Source of the DNA: Fennellomyces sp. T-0311
Lineage: Eukaryota > Mucoromycota > Mucoromycetes > Mucorales > Lichtheimiaceae
Assembly: GCA_025266875.1 (NCBI GenBank)
Contig: JALLLT010000021.1
Location: forward strand, 434,001 to 498,000
Direction: 5' to 3'
DNA length: 64,000 nucleotides
Shown here piece after piece: positions 33,866-45,193 of this stretch (positions within the stretch are counted from its first letter, which is position 1; each line of letters opens with the position of its first letter). Position numbers and translations under genes: made by a program. The notes beneath the pieces were generated by a model. That model had not been told where the DNA came from, made no database searches, and saw only the letters and a list, made by a program, of their open reading frames with translations.

Positions 33866-35258
33866 CTATGCTTGGATATTAAACGGATTGATCTCAATCT
33901 CGAAGCTTGTTCTAGCGGCGTTCAGAACCCTTTGCTCCTGGTCACAGGTAACAAAGCTAAACACATATCCTTCTCTTCCAAACCTACCAGCGCGGCTCAC
34001 CCGATCAAAGTAAGATTTTGCACTCAGCGGGGCATCATAATTGACAATGAGATTAACCCCATTCATATCCACATTTCCATTGGCAGTTTCTGTCGCAACC
34101 ATGATACGCTTCTCAAAGTCCTTGAACGCGCTGTACCGTCTGATACATTCTTCATGACTGAGATTCTCATGAATACAACTGCTTGGGTACTGGCATAGCA
34201 GGAGAATACGGTTCAGTTCGATGGCGCGCGGGACCGACTTTACGTAGATGCACGTTTGGTTGAATTCTACACTACCCAAGATATCATTGAGTGCCTTGTT
34301 TTTTCTATCTTCCTCAGCGCGAATAACATGGTGCTGCAGTTTGGGAGATATAACGTTTTCATTGTCAATCCAGATTTCGTTTGACTGATAATGCAGAAAT
34401 CTTCTGTAGACCCCACGTATTCCTGGTGGTAGTGTTGCGGAGAACATCATCACCTGCTTCTGATGAGGAGCCGCGAAAAATATATCTTGAACATCTTCAC
34501 GCACATCTGAATAGAATCGTTAGCTGATCTGATATGTGGAATATGGAAGGTTGTTACCAATATACGTCAGCATCTCGTCAATTGAATCCAGAACAATGGA
34601 CTTCGCACCCATCAGATTCAGCTCCCCTTCTTCTAACATTTCAGCAAGCCGCTTTGGAGTCGCCACGACAATATGAGGGAATGTATAAATGGAGTCCAGT
34701 TTCTCAATGTCATCCATGATTGACGTGCCGTCAAAGAAAGCAGCTGTCCGCACGTTTGGCATGTACTGACCAAACCTCTCGTATTCGTTCTTAATCTGAT
34801 ATGCCAACTCGGGACTATGGCATAGTACAACAACAGACACAACGCCATCGATGGGTTCAATCTGTTGCAACGTCACTATGACAAACAGAACTGTCTTCCC
34901 AGTACCAGCAATTGCGTGACACATCAAATCTCTTCCTGAAAGAGCCAAGGGGATACATTCGGATTGAACTAGTGCGGAATAAAGTTGCTTGTTACTCATT
35001 TATTTTTCTTTTGCAGGCAGCAAGCTTTGTACCTTCTGAAGGGAATTCGATCCCGACACTCTTAATGCTGCGCATAAGTTCGTGTCTGAATGAAAAGTCT
35101 CTGAACTCGGCGCGCGAAGGTTTGCTGCTGTACCGTCGATGACTACGACTTGCTGCAATTTGCGATGAAGTGTTATCATCAACATTTGCATCTTCCTCAG
35201 CAACTTGCGAGCCGTCGGCTGTTTCGTAGCCCATCATATCAACAGCTTGACAAGACAT
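33866..35258 (-). CDS. UAP56/Sub2-like DEAD-box protein with degenerate catalytic motifs
   Basis: Model: exons 35258-35033, 34968-34558, 34506-33866; 425 aa, the normal Sub2/UAP56 length. Overall similarity is clear: a FRDFSFRHELMRSI Q-region, PSEVQSECIPLALSGRDLMC, QIEPIDGVVSVVVLCH, VMMFSATLPP. Motif I AIAGTGKT and motif III SAT survive. Others are altered: TREL reads SPEL, TPGR reads TPKR, the Walker B DECD reads DSID, VATxxFGRGxD reads VATETANGNVD, and the motif VI HR is DR. ATP hydrolysis and RNA unwinding are therefore unlikely. The frame is full length and both introns splice in phase, so it may be a pseudo-helicase with a binding role, or a gene in early decay. Compare the paralog at 51689-53061. 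Confidence 0.85.
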
Positions 35259-38131
35259 TTTTTCTGGAAAACGATGGAACTGTGAAAAGGGTGATTAGTT
35301 TATTGTGTTTAAATACTAATATGATTGGGAAAAGAGGAAGAAGCGCAGCATAGATTAGTGCTGGCACTTTCATATTTACATTTGGTGATTAAAAGGAGAA
35401 AAGAGAGCGATTGATATTGTCTGTTTTCACAGTTTGGCTGGTTTTAATTCCCAAAACAGGACGCACCACTTTATAATGCCGCTTGGCTTTTTTTTTTACA
35501 TGGACGCATTACACGTTTTCAAAATATGCGACATTCACGACCAAAAGCAGTGTGAAGATCCCGATGACTTATACCACAAACGCTTTAGGACATCAGTATC
35601 CTTGTAGTCAGAACTCTTCACTTTCCAGTTTGCAGCAGAAAATGCTCTTCGCTCAAAAACACATACGAGAGAACTGAGACGTCCACCAGTTTTAAAACAA
35701 ATAATTGGGACAAGGAAAGCAATGCATCGCACAGTTTTAAAACCGGTTCAATAGTTGTATCACTTACGGAGCTAGTTACTTACAAACGTCAGGAAAGTCT
35801 CTCTGATGGACCATGGGAAATCCAAACATTTTCGGCTACAAAGCCTGCGAAAATTGCTTTACGATTAATGCCCAGAATCACCGCCATCGGATGTATATGA
35901 ACCGATGGCACTTTTTCTACAAACTCCTCTTTGGATGAAGTTGCCACGGATTTTGGATGGTAAATCGCGCACTATCAAAGCCATACTTTACCCAAGGTCA
36001 ACGACATAACTACTGGCTATTAGAAGAATCTATCATTTGCGCCCTTGTTGCTACGCGCTCTCGGAATATCCGTTTTTTATATTAACAGAAGCAAATGGGA
36101 TGCTTCAATTTGCTACATGATAGATTGACCTGCGCGTATATATAAACTCTAAAAGCACAAGTTTCATGTCACAGCAAAAGTATATTCTTGACTCACTATC
36201 TTAACAAAGCATTTGTTAGAGGGTTCATAAGTAATAAGCAGGGCGTGTTCACCTATTTCTTCCCTCCATATAGGCGAGCCGGAGGTACGTAGCTGGGCCG
36301 GAGGTGGGTGCAAGCGAATGAACAACTGAGCTCATCTCCTTGTCTCATCTAAGCAACCTATAACCTGTTGCGCTACGCTCCTGTCACAAGGAGAGTTTCG
36401 ATATAACCATTCATGCTCACCCGATGGCAGCTCTCCCGATCCTTACAGACGCGATCTTCGGTGATCTTTAACTCTCATAAAATAGACTCTAGCCATTTCT
36501 TATTTCGATTTGGTCAACTATGATAGACCATCCCATATATCAAAAATACAAAGCTGCGTTTGGCACGATAACTTCTTTGTTAGGAGAAATATGATCGATA
36601 CGGTCGTTGACCATTGAAAACTGAATATCCATGCTGTGCATTATGCCTTTGAACGTATGTTTTCTTTGCTTGGGATAATGAACGGTGTCTAGACATATAA
36701 TATATTACGGGACTTACGATCATAAACACATTCTACTGTACTTTAAAGGTGAAATCGATCAAACAAACCAAACTAAACGCTGTTGGGGTAAGTATAAGGT
36801 AAACAGCCCAACCGATTGGCTTTATCAAACAAGGTTCCACCAAGAGCATGGCCAGCACAGAGACCGGGGATGAATCATACACCATTTATCGAGCATGCAC
36901 ATAAACTGGTTGGAATGTTGTGATAGACTTAGCCAGGGAATGGAACCAATCCGATGTCCATATCTGCTGTCAGTGGATTGATGAAAGATAGCAGGTGGCA
37001 TAAGTGAAACCAAAAAATGCCACAGTGGGAAATTAAAAGCAGCGTACCAAGACTTTGTTTCTATTTTCTTTTTTGGTCTTTGCAATGAACGAGAACAAAA
37101 CGGTAGGCTGTTCACTCTCATGAGTAGTACGTACGACATTCAAACCGATCAAATGGGTACGTCGATTGCTTCAGAGCACATTCCTAACTCCTCCCCCTCT
37201 TTATGGCTGGCCGAGTCAACTGTAAGTCATATGAACACAAAGTTCAGTACTACTTTTTAAAGCCTGATCAGCGTACCTGGCAGCTGATCGCTCTTATTCA
37301 TGTTGCAATGCTTGCTTCACTAGATACATGTGCATAATGGCCACACACTTGAAGAGCTTTTGTTTCTGTCGTCATCATATGGTCATTTCCATCATACAGT
37401 CAAATAAACCATTCCATATGCTTCTGTGTGGAGAGTAGGCCAATTTCTGATTCAAAATTATCGTCATGATTTGCCCACCCCGTGGTCCATATTGTCAAAC
37501 ACGCGATGTTACAAGAAAAAGAAATTTCAATTGTGACGTGACCGAAGAACTGGACCCGCTGTCAAATTCCGTAATCAGATCACTTGACTCTTCAAAACCA
37601 ATGTACCCAATCCATTGGAAGCCTATCATTTGAACGATCACTTAATCACTCAAATTCATTTTAAAGGCACATTGAACTTTACTGAAACTTGTGACTCCTT
37701 GGCAGTTAAATAAGAAATCCTCAGAATACTCGACTGGCGCAGAGTATAATAAATAGTTTTTAAACATCAGCATTTCTCAACAAATACCAGAATATGATTC
37801 CAGACATTGGAATGCACAAATATATGATCCCCAACATATAGCATCACTTTGAAGATGATGACAATGACCAAGGTGCTAATATTGGTCGCGGTATCGGCTA
37901 CGATCTGGTTATAGGACGTGTTTGTGATGAAAATGTGCTCGATCTATGCACAAGTAAACGGTAGCTATCGTCTTAATAGTTGATCCATAGCCTATGCATT
38001 CTGAGATTCATGGTGCAAGTTAAGCTCTCATTAATGCGAGTTTTGTGCGTACACAAAAATTCAAGGTATAGTAACATAGTTTATTTAGACATCAGGTGTA
38101 CATAGCACAGTTATAATTGAGGCCATTTAAA
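35259..38131. other. Gene-poor 2.9-kb stretch
   Basis: Upstream region of the degenerate Sub2-like gene, then AT-rich sequence with no supported gene, RNA gene or repeat. Short frames (for example 36685-36873 and 36825-37139) lack motifs. Confidence 0.5.
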
Positions 38132-39373
38132 TTACGGGTCAATAACCAATGGATATCTCACCATCATTGACATAATTTCGTAAATCAAATCGGCTGCTGC
38201 CAAGGCAGTAACTTGAGCTTGGGTATCAAACATTGGTGCCACTTCAACAATATCAGCACCGACAAAGTTGAGGCCTTCCAAACCACGGATAATTCTGCGC
38301 AGCTCACGTGTGCTCCAGCCACCCGTTTCAGGAGTTCCCGTGGCAGGTGCAAAGGCTGGATCCAAGGTATCAATGTCAATTGAGAGGTAAACCAGGTTAT
38401 CACCAACACAGTTACGAATACGATCGATTACGCCCTGGGTACCGATATCATCGATTTCACGCGCTTCCACAATTTCAAAGCCGACTTCTTTATCCACATC
38501 ATAGTCGCTGGGATCGCTGAGTGTTGTTCGGATGCCTGCATGGATGGATGCTCCTTTTTTTATCAAGCCTTCCTTGGCTGCGTGCCAAAAATAGGTTCCA
38601 TGATTCAGTCCCGCAGCATCCGTCTTGGCACCTTCGGGGATATTTGGTGCCCTTTAACAAATGATAATGATAATAATATTGACATTAGTATGATAGAGCA
38701 GGGTTAAAGTTGGTTTCCATGTACCATGTATCCAAATGAGAGTCGAAATGAATAACAGAGACCGGGCCATAGGCAGAATAAAGTGAACGAAGAATGGGTA
38801 AAGTAATGGTATGATCTCCACCGAGTGTGATTAAACGTGGGAAGGTACCGTAATCAATATTAGAAGGTATTCGGTGCAACAAGTCTTGGTGGGCGATTTG
38901 TGCTTGACGGATCGCTAATTCGTTATCGTACGGACTAATGATAACCAGTTTTTTTAGTAATTATCACTGATAAGCCCAAACGTGCACACATACGTTAAAA
39001 ATGCGTCACCACAATCCACAATCTTGGCCCAACTGGTGAATGGATTGACTTTTTGTGGCACATTGTAACCGCCCGCAAGGACTGTTCGGCGTGATCCTTC
39101 GCGAATACCCGCTGGTCCAAAGCGTGCACCGGGACGATAGCTGGTGAGTGTGTCCATTGGAAGACCCAAAATACCAATATCGTATGTTGCCGAATCGTTC
39201 TGAAGACACTGCGCGTATGGCAAGTGCGCAAAAGTACCGATACCGGCAAAGATACCCTCAGCCGCAGTGGGATAGTCAATAGGCCGGTCTTGTATCACTG
39301 GCATCTGGAGTCTCTTGACTGTGGCAGCACTGGCAGTGGCCACCAGGGTGAGTAAGGCAATGGATAGGTGCAT
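38132..39373 (-). CDS. Secreted ureohydrolase, agmatinase type
   Basis: Model: exons 39373-38994, 38934-38725, 38651-38132; 369 aa. The N-terminus [16 protein letters not shown] is a clear signal peptide. The arginase/agmatinase manganese sites are complete: GGDHT (His), HFDSHLDT (Asp-His-Asp), and [19 protein letters not shown] (two Asp), with the substrate-loop [10 protein letters not shown]. Agmatinases hydrolyse agmatine to putrescine and urea; other guanidino substrates are possible because specificity cannot be read from motifs. Splicing at the second intron rebuilds [16 protein letters not shown]. With a signal peptide the enzyme acts outside the cell or in the secretory/vacuolar lumen. 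No other polyamine gene is nearby. Confidence 0.9.
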
Positions 39374-39940
39374 TTTCTTTAAAGTAGATCTGGCAACCAA
39401 AAAAAGTGATAATGCGTCCCCTTTTTAATATATTGTTCGACGGCGCCTTTGCCCGATAGCTTATACACACACTATCAACAGAAATGTACCACCAAGCCCA
39501 AAACTTAAGATACTGACAGTTATAGATAATGCATGATATTTGATAAAGGATTAAAGTTATTTTTGAACGGGGCCTCATGTTTATCTCACCCGACTTGGAA
39601 TATGTACCGGAATTCAAGTAGGCAGTCAGACACGATATATTGAGACAGCCCGTATCTTCTGGAACTACTGCACAGAAAAGTGAAGAGTGGTATGTGTCGG
39701 AACTCGTTAGCACCAGGATATTAAAAAAGCGTTACCATGGGAAAGGGTAGTATTCAACCTGTAAAGTTTCAAGCTCCCTCCATGTTTTCTACTTTCAAGC
39801 TCTCGCAGGCAGAAAAAAGCTTTCCATTAAACCACTACTGGCTATATTATGTCATAGAATTGGGGGTGTTATGGGCAGCGATCATGCAAATTAAAACTCT
39901 GCAACGGCAGTGACCTTAAAAAATTATTTTTTTCAAGTGA
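39374..39940. other. Divergent promoter region
   Basis: 567 bp between the ureohydrolase (minus) and WDR89-like (plus) start codons. A CTTTTTAATATATTG segment near 39420 may serve the ureohydrolase gene. No gene seen. Confidence 0.5.
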
Positions 39941-41045
39941 ATGATCAAAGTCGACTCGAATCCAGATCTACTCCCTCCATTTCAACCCGTTCGAGCCATT
40001 GATTTCGGCTTTGAAGACGATTATGTTCTTGAAGTAACGACGAATAGCCAGTACGCCATTGCCTCGGCATCTGACAAGTGTATTCGGCTGTACGATCTGT
40101 CCTCGCTTCAATTAGCAACAACACTCAAACTGCAAGAGAAAGCCATTCGCAAAATCAAAACATACAACGATCAGTACCTATTCTCGGCGTCAGAAGACGG
40201 AAGTCTAGTGCGGTGGGATCTACGTACTGCCCAAGCGGTCCAAACGTTTCGATGTAAGTTGTCTCTTGGTTACGCTCAACCCCTCTTGCTCATATTTACT
40301 CTCTGATAGACAACAGACCAATCACGGCGTTCGATATCAACTGCAACGAGTCGATGGCTGTGCTAGGCACGGGCGACTTTGACTCCACCGGATGCCAGGA
40401 TTTGGTTTTTTACGATACCCGTCAAACTCAATTGTTGTCACGGTTCGAAGAGTCGCATAGTGACGATGTGACCGAGATTCAATGTCACCCAACACTCCCC
40501 TCACACTTGATCACAAGCTCAGCCGATGGGCTGGTCAACTACTATGACGTGGCGGATTTTGATGAACAGGAGGCGCTGATATCGGTGGTCAATGCAGAAT
40601 CGGCGGTCCAGAAAGCAGGCTTTTTCGGACCCGAGTGTGAATACGTGTACTCCCTGACTGGCAACGAGACGTTTATGCTGCATACGTTGGAAGGCGATCT
40701 TATCTGTGACTATGGCGATGTGCGACAAATGGATGCGTCGATTGGATATGCGATCGATTGCAGCTACGACGTAGCCACACAGCGGTTTTACCTGATCACC
40801 GGGAACGCAGAGTAAGTTGGGACTTGAGTATCTAAGCATGCACAGGAGTGTAACATGCGGCGCATTGTAGAGGCGACGTCCAGCTGCTGCATGTCAATGT
40901 GGGGCACGTGCAGCACTGCCAGACGCTCAAGGCACCTGGAGGACACACAGACATTGTCCGAGCATTCCACTGGAACCACCAGACGCAGAGCATACTGACG
41001 GGCGGTGAAGATGGGCGGATGTGTGCGTGGCAAGCGAATTTGTAG
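39941..41045 (+). CDS. WD40-repeat protein, WDR89-like
   Basis: Model: exons 39941-40253, 40310-40811, 40871-41045; 329 aa. Repeated WD40 blades are visible: YAIASASDKCIRLYDLSS, YLFSASEDGSLVRWDLR, DVTEIQCHPTLPSHLITSSA followed by DGLVNYYDVADF, and the terminal blade HTDIVRAFHWNHQTQSILTG with GEDGRMCAWQ. The arrangement with a divergent middle and VNVGHVQHC segment resembles WDR89, a conserved protein of unclear function. It probably folds as one seven-bladed propeller and serves as a scaffold. First of three closely spaced plus-strand genes; its stop is 78 bp before the next ATG. Confidence 0.85.
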
Positions 41046-41123
41046 ATAGAATTTTTATGCAGTTTTTACAAAAGCTCATTTTTGCAACCGTCTTTCTGAT
41101 TTGAACTGCGTACAACCTAAAAT

Positions 41124-41792
41124 ATGGACCAAGTTCAGGTTCAGTGGAGCTTGGATAAAGCAGACAGCCTCCATCCACACATTATCACTGCATTCCAAGC
41201 CTCCAATGTCGTCGCCCCTGGCTGCTGGTTCGACGCAATCTACGAACTTCCAGCCAGCGTGTTTGTCGATCCAAATCAATTACCACGCCATGTCCATGTC
41301 TTTGGCGAAACCGATCTCGAAGCCCCGCTTGAACATGTCAAGGAACCGCGTGGGAGCACCGTAGTTATTCGTCGATTCCCAACAATGACATACGGACAAG
41401 TCGATTTACCGTTGCACTTGCGATACCAACGACCGTCATCGTCTTCATCGTACCGCTCCATACGTATTCCCAAACCACGCGTCGGCTGGACCTGTCTAAA
41501 CGAGAAGGACACCGTGTATATGTCGAATCCCATGCCACCGCTTCATGATACACTGATTCCACCTCAAAGAATGGACCCTGCCCTGTTCACTTTTGAAGAA
41601 ACGCAAGGGCCTCGGCAGGACTACCTGGAACTCAAGGTGCCTGTGGGCCATACGCAGGACGCAGAGATAGTGCAGCTGGGAACAACGGTGGCCGTGGTTT
41701 TCTCGTCGTTCTGGATCGTCTGGGCAATATGGAAAAGTTTAGCAAAAAGAAGACGTTATGATGCCAAAGGCAAGCGAAGACGGTCTGAATAA
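41124..41792 (+). CDS. PIG-X/PBN1-family subunit of GPI mannosyltransferase I
   Basis: Single exon, 222 aa. The family stabilises the PIG-M/Gpi14 mannosyltransferase that adds the first mannose to GPI precursors in the ER lumen. Matching features: a lumenal beta-rich body with CWFDAIYELPASVFVDP, the DLEAPLEHV region, and VDLPLHLRYQRPS (the HxRYQ-like signature of PIG-X/PBN1), then one transmembrane helix near the C-terminus (TTVAVVFSSFWIVWAIW) and a short basic cytoplasmic tail. No signal peptide is evident at the N-terminus. AATAAA overlaps the stop codon (41791-41796) and the next gene begins 55 bp later. Confidence 0.82.
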   Translation: MDQVQVQWSLDKADSLHPHIITAFQASNVVAPGCWFDAIYELPASVFVDPNQLPRHVHVFGETDLEAPLEHVKEPRGSTVVIRRFPTMTYGQVDLPLHLRYQRPSSSSSYRSIRIPKPRVGWTCLNEKDTVYMSNPMPPLHDTLIPPQRMDPALFTFEETQGPRQDYLELKVPVGHTQDAEIVQLGTTVAVVFSSFWIVWAIWKSLAKRRRYDAKGKRRRSE

Positions 41793-41796
41793 TAAA
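41791..41796 (+). terminator. AATAAA overlapping the PIG-X/PBN1 stop codon
   Basis: The poly(A) signal motif starts inside the TAA stop of the PIG-X-like gene and precedes the GatB ATG by 51 bp. If used, the 3'UTR would be extremely short. Motif-based inference. Confidence 0.35.
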
Positions 41797-41847
41797 TTTT
41801 GCTTTCTTTTGCTGCTACTCGTTGACAGACACCCGCTGCTTTTCGAA

Positions 41848-43939
41848 ATGCTGTCACTGTGTCGTACTCAAGTGCGCACCTTGGTTACTGTTGCCAACAC
41901 GCGTCGTCCTGCATTCAATAATGGTTGGGAAGCTGTCATTGGTGTAGAAGTTCATGCTCAAATCAATTCCAAAACCAAATTGTTTTCGGGTAAAAAATAT
42001 AAAGTGCACACGAACGATGCGATTGCTTAGACAATAGCGTGTAGACATGGAAACGTCGTACGAGGAACCTCCCAACAGCAAAGTATCCATAGTAGACCTC
42101 GCGTTTCCCGGCGTGCAACCAGTATGCCCAACAAAACTACAAAAAAAAACACGACAACGTTCCTTATTGTATCTATTAGCGACTGAACGAGCGGTGTGTC
42201 GAACTGGCAGTCAAGACTGCGCTTGCATTAAAAGCTGACGTGCAGCACCGTTCAACCTTTGATCGAAAGCATTATTTCTACCCTGATTTACCGCAAGGCT
42301 ATCAAATCACACAGCAGCGAGGTATATTCCGGTATTTCATACACGATCTGCCCGCACGGTGTTGACTCCAGATATAGAACCAATTGCACGGGGTGGTATG
42401 ATCGCGCTGACTGAGCTGGATGGTGTTCCCGAAGCTTTCACTGTTGGGTTGCATCAAATCCAGTTGGAACAAGTATGCATTTATTACCAGCCATTCAATA
42501 CAAGAGACTAACTGTACGGATAGGACACGGGTAAAAGTATGCATGATATGATTGTAGGATCAACATTGTTGGATATGAACCGTGCTGGTACTGGATTGAT
42601 GGAAATTGTCACCAAACCAGACATGAGGTACGATTCGCATCAGAGCGAAGTGAATACGGGACTCACACAGATATGGTAGATCATCCTTGGAAGCTGGATT
42701 GCTGGTGAAAAAGTTACAAAGTATATTGCAATGCGTTGGATCATCCCAAGCAAGCATGAACGAGGTAAGCGATGGACATGGATCATAAGATTTATACGCT
42801 AACAATGAGGTATAAAAGGGCTCAATGAGATGTGATGTCAATGTCTCTGTCCACCGAGAAGGCGAGCCATGGGGCACCCGATGTGAAATTAAAAACCTCA
42901 ACAGTGTACGGTTCTTATCTATGGCGATCGACGCGGAAATTGAACGACAAATTGAAATCTTGGAAAAAGGCGGGGTGATTCATGCCGAAACACGTGGCTT
43001 TGATGTGAGTGGACGGAAAACGTTCAAACTGAGAGGCAAAGAAACGGCACCGGATTACCGGTACATGCCTGAACCTGATTTGCCCAACCTACTGCTATCT
43101 CAAGAATACATCGATCAACTGGCAAAGGATTTGCCAGAGTTGCCGGATCAAACTAGAACAAGAATCATGGAACAATACAAGATGTCGCTGGACGATGCCA
43201 ATTCCTTGCTCAACGAGGCAGGCAGTTTAGCATTCTTTGAGAGTGTTTGTCTTGGTCGAAATTCACAAGCTGTGCTCAACTGGTAAGCTATTCGATGTTG
43301 AGGTTTATCAGGATGGCTAAGCGTAAAGTTAGGACAATCAATGATCTGTTCGGCGAGTTGGCCCGGCGGGAAATTTCGTTTGGTCAAAGCCCAGTGTCTG
43401 TAGAGCAGATGGGTTCACTGGTAGATCTGGTACAATCCAACAAGATCACAGGTAAGCTACATTTCGTTGTCTCCAAACAACCAGTAATCTCATCACGACT
43501 GCAAGGCAAAATTGGTAAAGATGTATTAAGGATTATGCTCCAAGATGCCGATGGTAGCATGGCGCAAGATATCGTGGAGAAGAAAGGATGGGCGAGAATT
43601 GATGACAGCAACTTGCTGAAAAGTATATGCGATTCCTTGGTTACAAAGCACCCAGATCAGGTATCTTTCGAATCCATTCTATGGATAACCTTTGAAACTA
43701 ACGGCATTTATGCCCAGGTTGTCAAATTTCAGGACGGCGAGATGAAGGTGTTCAAGTGGTTTATTGGTCAGATCATGCGCGAAACCAAAGGCATGGCGGA
43801 CCCACTACAAGTGAACCAGGCATTGTGTGATGCTCTTGGATGTAAGCCTGAAGATATCGCCGAGGCAGAGGCAAAAAGTATGGCAAACAAGAAGGGCGGC
43901 AAGCAATCAAAGAAGAACAAGAAAAAGTCTTCATCATAG
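41848..43939 (+). CDS. Mitochondrial glutamyl-tRNA(Gln) amidotransferase subunit B
   Basis: Model with ten exons: 41848-41989, 42045-42121, 42180-42321, 42372-42472, 42524-42627, 42671-42764, 42819-43282, 43333-43451, 43506-43660, 43718-43939; 539 aa. GatB (yeast Pet112) is part of the complex that converts Glu-tRNA(Gln) to Gln-tRNA(Gln) in mitochondria. Motifs in order: [115 protein letters not shown], then the helical tail (YqeY-like) ending in lysine-rich sequence. The N-terminus has basic residues suited to mitochondrial import. Introns 8 and 9 (54 and 57 nt) contain no in-frame stop, so they are easily mistaken for coding. Confidence 0.93.
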
Positions 43940-44100
43940 GCATATTTTCTGCAATCGAACTATATATGCATGTACAGTAATCCTGAGAGTCATAAGCAAA
44001 TATAAGAGGTCCATTTGGCTTGCTTGTATAAAGGGAAGGAAGTACCATCCTGTGCTGCATATTCCCAACCGCACACCGTGTTCCAATTTGTTCTGATGAC

Positions 44101-44238
44101 ATGGATAACCGGGCACTCGATCACCTCGATGCTGACCTTTTGCTAGATACACTGGCAATTGTCGGTCTTGATCCACCGCTAACGAGCCGATACTTACGCG
44201 TACACCTGGCATCAGTCTACATATACGTACCATTTTAA
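44101..44238 (+). CDS. Possible small protein, first exon or complete (hypothetical)
   Basis: A 45-codon frame starts MDNRALDHLDADLLLDTLAI and continues VGLDPPLTSRYL, strongly protein-like in composition. A TATAAAGG element lies about 75 bp upstream and AATAAA at 44613-44618 could end the transcript. Donor-like sites GTACAC (44201) and GTACCA (44227) would allow splicing into an open stretch at about 44248-44478. I do not recognise the product. Either a short gene or chance; low confidence. Confidence 0.3.
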   Translation: MDNRALDHLDADLLLDTLAIVGLDPPLTSRYLRVHLASVYIYVPF

Positions 44239-45193
44239 ACCGATCAGCATCGCATTGAACACTTTGGAATCTTAACCCACTGTCGTATCCTGACATACCA
44301 GTCATCCATTGTCTACAGACCTTTCCATCTCAGCCTTTGTTACATCCGTTCCTTTATTTCGACATCAACAACCGCACAGTTATCTATTGGCCTGTTCACT
44401 GGCTTGTGTGTCAGTGAGACCTTGATCTGGGTTCAGACTTCAAGAAGGACCATTCACGTTAACTCAGTCTCTGCATGATTATCCGCTCCTTCGTAATAAG
44501 GCAGTATGGTCATTAGGGATTACGGCGATAACACGGATTCGGCTCTGATAGAAAAGCATTCACCTTCTCCGTCCCGACTCATCATCATTATAAATAGAGA
44601 GTAGTTCTCTTCAATAAAACATTATCTTATTTTGGTCTCGTCTTTCGAAAGCCTTTTTCTCATTAAGCGATACCACACCCACTGAAAGTGTTTTTGTAGT
44701 AAAAGGTGATCGAATCGATTCCTGTCAAGTACACCAGTGCATATAGTCCTTTGTAGTGTTAACTGCTTTTAGAGCCAGGTCGACCGTATGTAATAAGCCA
44801 TCGATGTCAAGTGCGTCGAAAGAATAGGAACCGACGATACGTGCCAATCGGTTTTTTGGAAAACTTACGCGTGGGTAAACAACCGAATAATATTGCTTGT
44901 GCCGCGAACTGGAGGCGGCGAAAAGTTTACAATATCGCATCGTCAGCAGAAAAAAAGCCGACGCTGTGAAAGGGCATCGAGTAAGCAGGTATCCTTCCAG
45001 GTTGATACTAAATAAATATGTCAGCAGCGCCGGTCGCGTGGGAGCAATGCAAAATGTTGTCAGAATACACGATTGGCTAGGCCGGCGACGCATTCTCCCG
45101 CGAGACTGGTTTTTTGTAATCACAACTGCACCTATATCAAAGGGGTAATTTTACATTTCTTCCCTTCGATCACAACGTTATACCCCTTCAACC
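44239..45193. other. Intergenic before acyl-CoA dehydrogenase gene
   Basis: Holds the possible continuation of the small frame above, AATAAA at 44613-44618, and the promoter of the dehydrogenase gene with a CT-rich segment before the ATG. A 132-codon minus-strand frame at 44725-45123 lacks motifs and overlaps an unrelated 83-codon plus-strand frame; neither is called. Confidence 0.45.

Noticed and set aside
44725..45123. 132-codon minus-strand frame upstream of the acyl-CoA dehydrogenase gene
   Set aside because: No domain, no splice context, overlaps a plus-strand frame of similar size and the likely promoter region.
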